A stretch of DNA of 64,000 nt from Microvirga brassicacearum (lineage in GTDB: Bacteria; Pseudomonadota; Alphaproteobacteria; Rhizobiales; Beijerinckiaceae). Within the stretch, counting starts at the first letter, position 1, and every line of letters starts with the position of its first letter. Of this stretch, positions 46,001 through 52,774 are shown one piece after another. The stretch is taken from assembly GCF_008757455.1 (NCBI RefSeq), contig NZ_VCMV01000013.1:509237-573236 (forward strand). The letters run 5' to 3'. The translations under genes and the position numbers were made by a program. Below the pieces are notes generated by a model. It did not search any database, was not told the DNA's origin, and saw nothing but the letters and a program-made list of their open reading frames with translations.

Positions 46001-47300
46001 CGATCTCTCTCTCCAGGGTCGTCTCGATCTTTCCGTCGCCAATAGCTTCCTCTCGGCAGAAGGCCGTCAGGTTGCGGGCGCCGCCGCGATCGACATGCGG
46101 ATCACCGGTGCGGTCGCCGAACCGGCGGTCAACGGCTCGGTAACGGTCAACGGCGGTAGCTTCCGCGATGCGCTACAGGGTGTCCGCCTGGACAACATTC
46201 AGGGTCGCTTCGCCGCGCGCGGAACCGAGGTCGTGATCGAACGCCTTACGGCAGCGACGCGCAACAACGGCACGATCTCGGCAAGCGGCCGCGTGACGCT
46301 TGATCCCGCGGCGGGTTTCCCGGGGGAGATCCGCATCGAGGGACGGCGGGCAGAACTCGTGTCCAACGATCTCATGACGATCGTCGCCGATCTGGCGCTC
46401 GCGCTGTCTGGCCCGCTTGCGCAGGATCCGCGCATCAGCGGACAGGTGCATATCGTGTCGATGGATGTCACTGTTCCCGAGAGGCTGCCGGCAACAGTGC
46501 GTCCGATTGCGGGCACGAAACACGTGCAGCCGCCGCCCATCGTGGCGAAGCGCCTTGCGATGGAAGCGCGCGCGCGGGCGAATGCGCGGCGCGCGCCGGC
46601 CTTCAACGCGACGCTCGATCTCGTGCTCAGCGCACCGAATCGGGTCTATGTTCGTGGCCGCGGAATCGATGCGGAACTGGCCGGTGATCTGCGACTGACC
46701 GGCAAGTTGCAGGATCCTGTTGCCATCGGAGCTTTCGAATTGCGGCGGGGCCGGTTGACGGTCATCGGGACTCGACTCGATTTCACCCGTGGCCTGCTGA
46801 CCTTTACGGGAGACCTGACGCCGGAGCTCGATTTCGTAGCGGAAACGAATGCCGGGGAGGTCACAGCGCGTGTGTCGGTCACAGGGTCGGCGCGCGAACC
46901 GCAATTCGCATTCTCGTCTGATCCGGACCTGCCTCAGGATGAGGTGCTCTCGCGCATCCTCTTCTCGAAGGCCTCTGGCGGCCTTTCGGTCACACAGGCA
47001 TTGACCCTCGCCCAAGCGGCCGCCCAGTTCTCCGGTGGTGGCGACGATGCATTCGAAAGCTTGCGAAAGTCCCTTGGCGTACAGGGCCTGGATATCTCGC
47101 TTGGAGCCGCTGGGGGGCCGACAGTCGGCATATCGCGCGCCATCAGCGATCGCGTCAGCGTCGGGGTCAAGGCGGGAGCCTCGACTGAGGAAAGCGGCGT
47201 GTCCGTCGACATCGATGTCACGCGGAGAATCCGCGTCCAGGGTGAAGTCAACGCGGATGGGAATACGTCTCTCGGTGTGGGCGCAGAGTGGGAATACTAG
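43011..47300 (+). CDS. tamB: Translocation and assembly module subunit TamB
   Basis: A 1429-residue periplasm-spanning protein. It begins with a signal-anchor helix (FLIPALLLIAAAIFLALTLG) and then consists of repeated amphipathic beta strands, ending with the conserved TamB C-terminal domain (about 1090-1429), for example LRLTGKLQDPVAIGAFELRR and RGLLTFTGDLTPELDFVAET and a final IRVQGEVNADGNTSLGVGAE. TamB bridges the inner membrane and TamA. The start overlaps tamA (TGATG), so the two are coupled. Length is on the long side of the usual 1200-1450 residues. Confidence 0.93.
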   Translation: MTTMRRFLIPALLLIAAAIFLALTLGTRSDEADKGFLSGLISRALSTPATRVSIGVVEGALSSDATIRDITISDEDGVWFRLDRVRFVWRRLALLSRRLEVDKLEIGKLEILRRPIAADETDPGADQPLLPELPVKVQIADFLLRELALGEPVIGVAAQLTASGAASLGDPTEGLNLRFDARRLDAPGTLVARLNYAVEKLDLTLALNEPAGGILARAANIPGLPPVRLDLAGTGTLDAFGAKLTFNAGDTIGAAGQATLQRQGTGRRLALDLNAQVEGLLPAPVAPVFAGTTELDGEAVFADDGTITIPQLSVVSRTARLDTSGRMNADNAVDLKLSARAVPTDQEKTVAGGAEIKTLAFNGSVTGQLSSPQVAGNLQAEDVKLPIGRLGKLDATFSVSPNGALSESTTRIGITADASAMGVAFADPALARAVGDQMTLTIRATASPDGVADVETARLISPSIDARYSGRLGAEDAAGTLSVNAPDLSRFGDLASLRLRGALDLDAQVRGLMSKAALVATIDAKATRFSTGLNAIDGWAGGQLAANGVVRVLPRGGFGFDDLQLTGAHATARVDGNATPENVAVNAAIDIADLRRADRRLTGKAAMTAQVTGTLERPNAAFHAELRDATALGRPIPRLALDATAMSLLGPIDIRGTLSGLVDGKRTTGALHLAKRAEGGWLLDPLELVVGSANIRGNLTLDAADLATGRLNVDARDLDDLSPLVLTPLSGDVRADLVFDATGGRQNVQLDAQGERMRIAGVSVDRMSAKASLADLYARPIINAEIAADRAVIGGETFSQIRLGAKGTATASDIVLTARARGFELDASGRLVPETPLRFDITAFTARRDRRQIALARPAAITFADGGVIVQRLELSVDGGTISADGRAGSTLDLRLAAKAVPLSAADIIVPGTDLSGTLEGSAQIGGTADAPTGDWRVQISRLAAAQGQGFGVPPITVTAQGRLSDGSTSVDGTINAGRAGTFRVNGRVPRNTEQPLDLSLQGRLDLSVANSFLSAEGRQVAGAAAIDMRITGAVAEPAVNGSVTVNGGSFRDALQGVRLDNIQGRFAARGTEVVIERLTAATRNNGTISASGRVTLDPAAGFPGEIRIEGRRAELVSNDLMTIVADLALALSGPLAQDPRISGQVHIVSMDVTVPERLPATVRPIAGTKHVQPPPIVAKRLAMEARARANARRAPAFNATLDLVLSAPNRVYVRGRGIDAELAGDLRLTGKLQDPVAIGAFELRRGRLTVIGTRLDFTRGLLTFTGDLTPELDFVAETNAGEVTARVSVTGSAREPQFAFSSDPDLPQDEVLSRILFSKASGGLSVTQALTLAQAAAQFSGGGDDAFESLRKSLGVQGLDISLGAAGGPTVGISRAISDRVSVGVKAGASTEESGVSVDIDVTRRIRVQGEVNADGNTSLGVGAEWEY

Positions 47301-47374
47301 GTGTGTCTGGTTCGTTATAACGACATAAAAACAACGGCAGTGATGGATTTCTTGGCTCGCAGTGTCAACTTGCC

Positions 47375-47399
47375 GCAACCTTAACCGCACTTGCGCGTT
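47375..47399 (+). promoter_or_regulatory. EcfG-type promoter (one mismatch in -35)
   Basis: GCAAC at 47375-47379, 16 bases, CGTT at 47396-47399, 31 bases before the ATG of the GlsB-type gene. The -35 element differs from GGAAC at one base; the same GCAAC variant occurs upstream of YihY. Confidence 0.45.
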
Positions 47400-47430
47400 T
47401 CCAGATGGGCCAGTCAAAGGGGATCCCATT

Positions 47431-47697
47431 ATGAGTATCATCTGGACGATCATCATCGGATTTGTTGCGGGCGTTATCGCCAAGTTCATCATGCCCGGGC
47501 CGAACGAGCCATCCGGGTTCATCCTGACGACGATCCTCGGCATCGTCGGCGCATTCGTCGCGACCTATCTCGGACAGGCGCTCGGCTGGTACCGGGCGGA
47601 TGAGGGTGCGGGATTCATCGGTGCCATCGTCGGCGCGATCGTTGTGCTGTTCATCTGGGGCGTGATCGCGGGCCGTCGCTCTTCGTCGACCTACTAG
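47431..47697 (+). CDS. GlsB/YeaQ/YmgE-type stress membrane protein
   Basis: An 88-residue protein with three hydrophobic segments (SIIWTIIIGFVAGVIAKFI, FILTTILGIVGAFVATYLG and FIGAIVGAIVVLFIWGVIAG). The GFVAGVIAKFIMPG and ILGIVGAFVATYLG phrases define the transglycosylase-associated (GlsB/YeaQ/YmgE) family, small membrane proteins linked to general stress. AAGGGG lies 8 bases before the ATG. An EcfG-like promoter precedes it and a 13-bp hairpin follows. Confidence 0.92.
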   Translation: MSIIWTIIIGFVAGVIAKFIMPGPNEPSGFILTTILGIVGAFVATYLGQALGWYRADEGAGFIGAIVGAIVVLFIWGVIAGRRSSSTY

Positions 47698-47714
47698 CGC
47701 TGCGAAGATGAACA

Positions 47715-47757
47715 TTTGCGTCTGGGATCGCGCGCTTCCTGCGGTCCCAGACGCAAA
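47715..47757. terminator. Long hairpin between convergent genes
   Basis: TTTGCGTCTGGGA (47715-47727) and TCCCAGACGCAAA (47745-47757) form a perfect 13-bp stem with a 17-base GC-rich loop, between the GlsB gene and the convergent DUF2892 gene. No long T run flanks it, so it may terminate weakly in both directions or act as an RNA structure. Confidence 0.5.
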
Positions 47758-47758
47758 C

Positions 47759-48007
47759 TCATGACTCGTCGGTGATGCGGCCGGCGCTCCCCGTCGCGCC
47801 ATAGAGAGCGGCCTTCACGGGGCACGTCCCCATGTAGCCGCGCCAAGCGAGATAGGAGCCCCCGGCGAGCGCCACGACATTCAGCAATGGGTTCGGACGC
47901 GGTTTCACGCCGGCGGCCGCGAGAGCAAGTCCGGCGATGATGTAGGCGGCGCGTTCCGCCGCGCTCAATTCAGCACGACCGTGCTGGTCCGAGATTCCAT
48001 TCGCCAC
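47759..48007 (-). CDS. DUF2892 family small membrane protein
   Basis: An 82-residue protein: after a short polar start comes LSAAERAAYIIAGLALAAAG and then NPLLNVVALAGGSYLAWRGYMGTCPVKAALYG, in which the GxCPVxxxLG motif is typical of DUF2892 (YgaP transmembrane-type) proteins. The GTG at 48007 is selected because AGGGAG is 6 bases upstream. An exact EcfG promoter at 48035-48060 supports stress control. Function unknown. Confidence 0.8.
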   Translation of the reverse strand: MANGISDQHGRAELSAAERAAYIIAGLALAAAGVKPRPNPLLNVVALAGGSYLAWRGYMGTCPVKAALYGATGSAGRITDES

Positions 48008-48034
48008 GTCACTCTCCCTGTTGTGCTCGTGACG

Positions 48035-48060
48035 AACGCCACGAGACAACGTGTTGTTCC
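48035..48060 (-). promoter_or_regulatory. EcfG-type promoter (exact, 17-base spacing)
   Basis: On the minus strand GGAAC (48060-48056), 17 bases, CGTT (48038-48035), 28 bases before the GTG of the DUF2892 gene. Confidence 0.6.
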
Positions 48061-48070
48061 AGGCAACATG

Positions 48071-48319
48071 CTAATGCTTGTTACCGGATTCAGCGGGTTG
48101 CCGCGCGATCAACGTGAGACGCAGATCGCCGGAATCCGCGAAGTTGAGTTCCGCCGCAAGTGATTTCGGCTCGTCCACAAAATGGAGAAAGGCCAGAAGT
48201 CGCAATCGGGTGACCGACGGCAACAGGGCGATTGAATTCAGCATCGTATCGCTGAGCGCCAGCGTCATCTCCTCCTGAAGAAAGGATTTAAGTGGAAACG
48301 CCTTGTCACGCCGCGACAT
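48071..48319 (-). CDS. Small protein coupled to luxI, unrecognised
   Basis: An 82-residue frame whose ATG (48319) overlaps the last 14 bases of luxI. A second in-frame ATG at 48268 has AGGAGG immediately ahead (spacing 2-5) and would give 65 residues, starting MTLALSDTMLNSIALLPSVT. The protein is helical with a hydrophobic middle (SVTRLRLLAFLHFVDE) and polar ends; I do not recognise a family. Its position just after luxI on the same strand suggests cotranscription and possibly a role in quorum sensing. It could also be non-coding. Confidence 0.5.
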   Translation of the reverse strand: MSRRDKAFPLKSFLQEEMTLALSDTMLNSIALLPSVTRLRLLAFLHFVDEPKSLAAELNFADSGDLRLTLIARQPAESGNKH

Positions 48320-48947
48320 GGGGCACCCGTTCGTAATGCGTCGCAGCCGCGTTCTCGCGGTGAAGACTGGAGCCGCGAAGGCCTGCTACCTGCCGCACCT
48401 GATCGAGACTTCGTTGGGACACCTCGATCAGCGCGGCCATACAGGGTTCGTTCTCGATCAATGTGGGAAGACCCAGCGGCCGCACCTTGAAACCGACCTG
48501 CTGCCAACGCGGCAACCACCACATTTCCACCACCGCGGTGACCGCCGAGATACCCGCCTCGAGGCAGTATTCCTGCATCGCCGCGAGAAGCCGGCAATCC
48601 GTTCGCCCGGTTCGACGCTCCTTCACGACGAAATAGCGCGTGCATTCCAGGATTGAGGCTGCGCGCGGGACGCCGCGAGTGGCGAGTCCCGGAAACACCT
48701 CACTCATCATATGGGGAAGGGCGGTTGGATAAAGTCGCTGCCCTCCCACCACGCGTTCACCATCGAGCGCGAGCAGATAGACCGCGTTGAGGTTGTCATA
48801 TTCGTCGCGTTCGACGCCGTCCGGTCGTCGTAATTGCTCCCATCCCCGCTCGCTCACGAAGACATCGTGCCGGAGCCGGAAATATTGAGCGAGTTGATCT
48901 TCGTATAGCGACTTGTTGTGCGTCGTAACTGCATGGATTAGCGTCAT
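48306..48947 (-). CDS. Acyl-homoserine-lactone synthase, LuxI family
   Basis: A 213-residue LuxI-type enzyme that makes an acyl-homoserine lactone from S-adenosylmethionine and acyl-ACP or acyl-CoA. The ten invariant positions of the family can be placed: Arg26, Phe30, Trp36, acidic residues around 46-51 (VERDEYDN), Arg71, Phe85, Glu101 and Arg104 (LECTRYFVV). The acyl chain used cannot be told. The ATG has AGGGGGT upstream. A lux box (49012-49025) lies 65 bases before the start, between luxI and the luxR gene on the same strand, implying positive feedback. Confidence 0.95.
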   Translation of the reverse strand: MTLIHAVTTHNKSLYEDQLAQYFRLRHDVFVSERGWEQLRRPDGVERDEYDNLNAVYLLALDGERVVGGQRLYPTALPHMMSEVFPGLATRGVPRAASILECTRYFVVKERRTGRTDCRLLAAMQEYCLEAGISAVTAVVEMWWLPRWQQVGFKVRPLGLPTLIENEPCMAALIEVSQRSLDQVRQVAGLRGSSLHRENAAATHYERVPHVAA

Positions 48948-49011
48948 GAATCATACCCCCTTTTGCTTTTGGAGCTGGGGGATAGTCGCGCGCCGTCACA
49001 CGGAAAGATAT

Positions 49012-49025
49012 TGTAGGATCCTACA
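49012..49025 (-). promoter_or_regulatory. lux box upstream of luxI
   Basis: TGTAGGATCCTACA is a perfect 14-bp palindrome matching the core of the classical lux box, flanked by T and G. It is 65 bases before the luxI ATG, where it could overlap the -35 region, and 3 bases after the luxR stop. The adjacent LuxR is the likely activator. Confidence 0.8.
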
Positions 49026-49028
49026 GGG

Positions 49029-49766
49029 TCAGATGCTGATCAGGCGGTATTGAAGCGCCCTTGCAACGGCCTGTGTCTTGTTTGTCGCTTCGAGTTTCTG
49101 GCAGGCGCTGACGATATGCGCCGTCACCGTCCGCTCGGTGATTCCCACGATATCGCCGGTGTCCGCCGCCGATTTGCCGGCGGCGGCCCAGGCCAGCATT
49201 TCGCGCTCGCGGCCGGTCAGACGCTTCAATCCGGGTATCGGAGCGGGGTTGAGGTGAGATCTGATGCGCTCGAAAGCGTACATGCTCATGAGGTGCAGCG
49301 CGGGCTTCGTCCTGGATGTGAGATCGAGATCGGTTCCGCTCATGGAAATGCAGGCCTCGTAGCCGTTGATGCCATGGATCGGCAGACAGAACCCTCGCTT
49401 CATGCCGAAATCGGTTGCTCGATTCATGACCTCGAGCGAGCGGGGTTCGGCTTTCGGATCGAAGGGAGCGTCGGCCCACTCGAACGGCTGGACGGCGTTA
49501 CGGCAGCGGCGGATGATCGGATCATGGCGGATGTAGTCCCGGTTGATGTAGATCTCGAACCATCCTGCCGGCCATTTTTTCAGAAGCACGACCCGTTCAA
49601 CCCTTTCCCCTGGGCCAGGCAGACCGGCGACGATGAAGCTGTCGAACCCGAATCGCGACAGGGACGTCTCCATCGCGTCGAGGATGGCGGCCGGTGTCGC
49701 CAAGCGATCGAGGTTTTCGACGAAGGCAAAAGCCTCGTCGGCATAGCTGAACATGCCCCCGCTCAC
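49029..49766 (-). CDS. LuxR-family quorum-sensing regulator
   Basis: A 245-residue regulator. The N-terminal autoinducer-binding domain shows WPAGWFEIYINRDYIRHDPI (about 65-84) and FEWADAPF (about 95-102), with the Trp, Tyr and Asp positions of acyl-HSL binding; FGMKRGFCLPIHG follows. The C-terminal GerE-type helix-turn-helix reads LTGREREMLAWAAAGKSAAD and ITERTVTAHIVSACQKLEA. The GTG at 49766 has GGAGGGG just upstream. It is placed directly ahead of luxI with a lux box between them, so it probably activates luxI when bound to the signal. Confidence 0.94.
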   Translation of the reverse strand: MSGGMFSYADEAFAFVENLDRLATPAAILDAMETSLSRFGFDSFIVAGLPGPGERVERVVLLKKWPAGWFEIYINRDYIRHDPIIRRCRNAVQPFEWADAPFDPKAEPRSLEVMNRATDFGMKRGFCLPIHGINGYEACISMSGTDLDLTSRTKPALHLMSMYAFERIRSHLNPAPIPGLKRLTGREREMLAWAAAGKSAADTGDIVGITERTVTAHIVSACQKLEATNKTQAVARALQYRLISI

Positions 49767-49781
49767 GATGCCCCTCCATAG

Positions 49782-49791
49782 TTGAATTCAA
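49782..49791. promoter_or_regulatory. Small perfect palindrome ahead of luxR
   Basis: TTGAATTCAA, 16-25 bases upstream of the luxR GTG, in the AT-rich strip 49767-49883 between luxR and the divergent XRE gene. Possible binding site of a regulator of luxR or of the XRE gene. A 10-bp palindrome also arises by chance. Confidence 0.3.
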
Positions 49792-49883
49792 TCTAAAGGT
49801 GAATATAATAATAAATCTACTTTTAGTTTTGGAAATTAGGCGAATAAGGACTAGGTCTGGCTCTGTCGCCGAGGGGGAGATCC

Positions 49884-50312
49884 GTGGAGAAAAAGTCGCC
49901 AACTCCGGTCGACCGGCACATCGGCACACGTGTTCGCCGGCGCCGCATGGCGCTTGGAATGAGCCAGGAGGCGCTGGGGGATGCGCTCGGCCTAACCTTC
50001 CAGCAGGTCCAGAAGTATGAAAAAGGCGCAAATCGCATCGGCGCCAGCCGGCTCTTGCAGATCGCCGGCATTCTCGATGTGGGCATCGAGTTCTTTTTCG
50101 ATGGTTTGGCAGAAGCAGGCGTCCGTCTCCCTTCCGCCGAAAAGCGCGGGATGGCGGAGTTCATGGCAATCGCCGACAGCGACAGGCTCGCTCGCAGCTT
50201 TGTTCGGCTGAAGGACGGCGAGGCTCGCCGAAAGGTGGCGGATCTCGTCGAATGGCTGGCTGCCAGCACCGAGCCTGCTACGGCTGCGATTGACCGACGT
50301 CGTCAGCCATGA
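49884..50312 (+). CDS. XRE-family HTH regulator, PraR/PhrR-like
   Basis: A 142-residue DNA-binding protein with an N-terminal Cro/CI-type helix-turn-helix: IGTRVRRRRMALGMSQEALG followed by LTFQQVQKYEKGANRIGASR (about residues 13-57), then a FFFDG stretch and a helical C-terminus. This exact wording is common in rhizobial XRE regulators such as PraR and PhrR; PraR represses quorum-sensing genes in Rhizobium. Its position, divergent from luxR, fits such a role, but many alphaproteobacterial XRE proteins share this motif. The GTG at 49884 has GGGGGAG upstream. The 3' end overlaps convergent YihY by 35 bases. Confidence 0.85.
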   Translation: MEKKSPTPVDRHIGTRVRRRRMALGMSQEALGDALGLTFQQVQKYEKGANRIGASRLLQIAGILDVGIEFFFDGLAEAGVRLPSAEKRGMAEFMAIADSDRLARSFVRLKDGEARRKVADLVEWLAASTEPATAAIDRRRQP

Positions 50313-51270
50313 ACGCGCCGCGGCTTCCCAGCGGCTTATCGGGCCCGACTGTGGTGTCTTGCGCGGTCTGATGTTCGATCTCGGCGTTGAGCTCCGCGCC
50401 GACGAGCACGACCCATAGGGAAAGATAGATCCACATCATCACGCCGATGATCGCGCCGAGGGATCCGTAGGTTGCAGAATAATCCGTCCATTTGGACAGG
50501 TACCACGAGAACAGCACCGAAAAGACCAACCAGACCACCGCTGCACCGAGAGAACCCGCCGTGACCCAGCGCCATTTGGGCCTCGCCCGGCTTGGCCCGA
50601 AGCGGTAGAGCATCGCAAGGCCCAGCAGCGCTACCGCAAACAGAACCAGCGCCGGGAGGATCGTCACGAGCAATTCGCCGATCGTCCCGAGTTGAAGAAA
50701 CCGGACGATCAGCGGCACGCCGATCACCACGTTCAACAGCACGATCGCGAACGCGAGGCCGCCGAGCGTAAAGCAAAGGGATGTCAGGAGAAGCTTGAAG
50801 AAACCTCGCTTTTCAGTCTCGTCGTAGGCGACATTCAGGGCGTCGAATAACGCCCTGACGCCATTATTGGCGCTCCACAGCGCGATCAGGATGCCGCTGA
50901 CGAAACCGATGCTGAGCGCCGTGCCGCGATTCTGGTTCAGCCGTTGCAGCTCCTGCCCGACAAGGTCGATGACAGCGGCTGGCACGTAGCCTTTCATATC
51001 CGCCACATGGTCGGCCATCGTGACCGGATCAGCGACAAGACCGTAGAGAGACACAAGGGCAGCAAGTGCTGGAAAGATCGCCAGAAGGAGGAAAAACGTC
51101 GTTCCGGCCGCAACTGTGCCGACGCGATCCTCGGACACCTCGTTCCAGAGGCGGTACAGGATGTCCTTCCACCCGCGCCAGGGGATGTGGTGCGGCTGGA
51201 CCGCATTGCGACCGCGCGCCGTCTCGCCAGCGCGATGTTCGCTCACTCGTTTGGAAAGGGCGTCGCTCAT
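50278..51270 (-). CDS. YihY/BrkB family inner-membrane protein
   Basis: A 330-residue multi-pass membrane protein. The first helix lies in VAAGTTFFLLLAIFPALAAL, and the family signatures GTALSIGFVSGILIALWSAN, FDALNVAYDETEKRGFFK and YGSLGAIIGVMMWIYLSLWV are present. The family was once called ribonuclease BN by mistake; it is a putative transporter of unknown substrate. Both termini are polar and cytoplasmic. An EcfG-like promoter lies upstream on the minus strand, and the divergent envelope operon starts on the other side. Confidence 0.9.
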   Translation of the reverse strand: MSDALSKRVSEHRAGETARGRNAVQPHHIPWRGWKDILYRLWNEVSEDRVGTVAAGTTFFLLLAIFPALAALVSLYGLVADPVTMADHVADMKGYVPAAVIDLVGQELQRLNQNRGTALSIGFVSGILIALWSANNGVRALFDALNVAYDETEKRGFFKLLLTSLCFTLGGLAFAIVLLNVVIGVPLIVRFLQLGTIGELLVTILPALVLFAVALLGLAMLYRFGPSRARPKWRWVTAGSLGAAVVWLVFSVLFSWYLSKWTDYSATYGSLGAIIGVMMWIYLSLWVVLVGAELNAEIEHQTAQDTTVGPDKPLGSRGAFMADDVGQSQP

Positions 51271-51307
51271 CTGAAATCGCCTGCTGCCGCTCTCGGCTAT
51301 TCGACTG

Positions 51308-51332
51308 AACGTCTTACGTCTACAAACGTTGC
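51308..51332 (-). promoter_or_regulatory. EcfG-type promoter (one mismatch in -35)
   Basis: On the minus strand GCAAC (51332-51328), 16 bases, CGTT (51311-51308), 37 bases before the YihY ATG. Same GCAAC variant as upstream of GlsB. Confidence 0.4.
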
Positions 51333-51379
51333 ACGACTGAAATTCGGAGCCGTCCGAGTGGTTTAGCCGGCAGGTTCGG

Positions 51380-51404
51380 GGAACCAGCCGACCGTCAGGC
51401 GGTT
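51380..51404 (+). promoter_or_regulatory. EcfG-type promoter (one mismatch)
   Basis: GGAAC at 51380-51384, 16 bases, GGTT at 51401-51404, 28 bases before the ATG at 51433. With the minus-strand site at 51308 it forms a back-to-back pair. Confidence 0.4.
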
Positions 51405-51432
51405 ACCGTTTGGCGATTGTGAGGGGTGAACG

Positions 51433-51945
51433 ATGAGCGTAGGGCAACAGGATAGCGATCAGACAAAACCGTCCGGCGCGGGAACCGACGAGTGGGGCGC
51501 GCTGCGAAGCGACGTGGGTGGGATTGCCGAAGCCGCAGTATCGCAAGGGCGACACTTCATCGATTCTGCGAAGGATCAGGCCAGCGACTATGCGGACAAA
51601 CGCAAGGCCGACGTGGCGCAATCCGTGGCCGATCTCGCGACCTCCCTGCGAGAATCGACCAGTTCATTTGACGAACGCCCCAACATCCAGGCAGTTGTGG
51701 ACAGCGCTGCCGAAGGGCTCGAGCAACTCGCCGAATCCATTCGCGACAGAAGCTTCGCGGATATTTTCAGCGATGTAGAGAATATGGTTCGTCGGCGGCC
51801 GGCGGTTTTCGGGGCGGCTGCGCTCGCTCTCGGTTTCGCAACGGCGCGTTTCATCAAGAGCACATCCGAAGGCCTGCGCGACGGACAACAACAAAACCGC
51901 AATTCGCCTGACCGCCAAGCCGGTTCTGCGCGGCAGCGCGCCTGA
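51433..51945 (+). CDS. Nutrient-deprivation-induced-type membrane protein
   Basis: A 170-residue protein: a polar helical N-terminal part (GGIAEAAVSQGRHFIDSAKD, LRESTSSFDERPNIQAVVDS) followed by VRRRPAVFGAAALALGFATA, a single C-terminal membrane segment, and a Gln/Arg-rich tail. Proteins of this shape, encoded just before a phage-holin-like DUF1469 gene and a DUF3618 gene, are often labelled nutrient-deprivation-induced in rhizobia. Molecular role unknown. It is the first gene of a four-gene operon under an EcfG-like promoter. Confidence 0.75.
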   Translation: MSVGQQDSDQTKPSGAGTDEWGALRSDVGGIAEAAVSQGRHFIDSAKDQASDYADKRKADVAQSVADLATSLRESTSSFDERPNIQAVVDSAAEGLEQLAESIRDRSFADIFSDVENMVRRRPAVFGAAALALGFATARFIKSTSEGLRDGQQQNRNSPDRQAGSARQRA

Positions 51946-51957
51946 CGGAGGAGTGTG

Positions 51958-52353
51958 ATGTCAGGCCAAGTCAATCAGACCATCAAGACGCTGCTCGGCG
52001 AAGCTCTCCGCGAGAGCGGGGATCTGGCCCAGAAGGAATTCACGCTCTTCCGAACCGAGATGACACAGAACGTCCGAAGGATGTTCCTGGGATTGGGAAT
52101 GATGGTCGCGGCGGCCGTTTTCGCGATTGCCGCCCTGATGCTTTTCACCGAGGCGCTCGTCGATTGGCTTGCGACCCTTCTTGATTCGCGGGCCCTGTCG
52201 GCATTGATCGTCGGTGGTGTCATGGCGGTCATTGCCGTCGGTTTGGTGCTCTACGGTCGCCACGCGATTTCGGCGGCGTCGCTGGTGCCGAATCGAGCTG
52301 TCCGATCCGTGAAACGCGATGCCGAGGTTCTTTCCGAAAGGGTCGCCGGATGA
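51958..52353 (+). CDS. Phage-holin-like DUF1469 (YqjE-type) membrane protein
   Basis: A 131-residue protein with two membrane helices (MFLGLGMMVAAAVFAIAALM and SALIVGGVMAVIAVGLVLYG) after a charged N-terminal helix. The family is called phage holin (PF07332) but is common in bacterial envelope-stress operons with no phage. The ATG at 51958 follows GGAGGAG. The next gene overlaps by 4 bases (ATGA). Likely inner-membrane location with both ends in the cytoplasm. Confidence 0.85.
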   Translation: MSGQVNQTIKTLLGEALRESGDLAQKEFTLFRTEMTQNVRRMFLGLGMMVAAAVFAIAALMLFTEALVDWLATLLDSRALSALIVGGVMAVIAVGLVLYGRHAISAASLVPNRAVRSVKRDAEVLSERVAG

Positions 52354-52754
52354 CGCAAACGCTTGAAGAACTTCAGCGGGAAGTCGAGCAAAGCCGGGCC
52401 AAGCTCGACATCACGCTGGACCGGCTGGAGGAAAAGCTCACGGTTTCGGGGGTTGTGGATGATCTTCTCGGAACCGCGCGGAGCGGTCGGTTCGCGCCCG
52501 TCTTCGACCACGCACTCGACACGATCAAACGAAATCCTGTTCCGATTCTGCTCGTAGCAGCCGGGGTTGGGCTGCTGCTCCATCGGTTGGGGCCGAAACC
52601 CAAACAGGCACCTACGCGCTCGCCGCGGGTCGCGGTCGATGAAGATTTGCCGCCCGCACCGCTTGAGCCCCGGTTGTACCAGACGGGGGCGACCACGCTT
52701 CAATCGCGCGAGGACCTCGAAGGCCGCCGGCGCGCAGCGAATATCCGCATTTGA
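52350..52754 (+). CDS. DUF3618 family membrane protein
   Basis: A 134-residue protein starting with a coiled-coil helix (LEELQREVEQSRAKLDITLD), then the DUF3618 membrane segment NPVPILLVAAGVGLLLHRLG (about 57-76) and a Pro-rich tail. DUF3618 genes always sit in operons with DUF1469 and DUF883-like genes in alphaproteobacteria; function unknown. The ATG overlaps the preceding stop, giving translational coupling. Confidence 0.85.
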   Translation: MTQTLEELQREVEQSRAKLDITLDRLEEKLTVSGVVDDLLGTARSGRFAPVFDHALDTIKRNPVPILLVAAGVGLLLHRLGPKPKQAPTRSPRVAVDEDLPPAPLEPRLYQTGATTLQSREDLEGRRRAANIRI

Positions 52755-52774
52755 GAATAGAACAGGAGTTTTCC

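Noticed and set aside
51958..52353. Phage holin as sign of a prophage
   Set aside because: No other phage gene is present and the neighbours are rhizobial envelope-stress genes; the family name is misleading.
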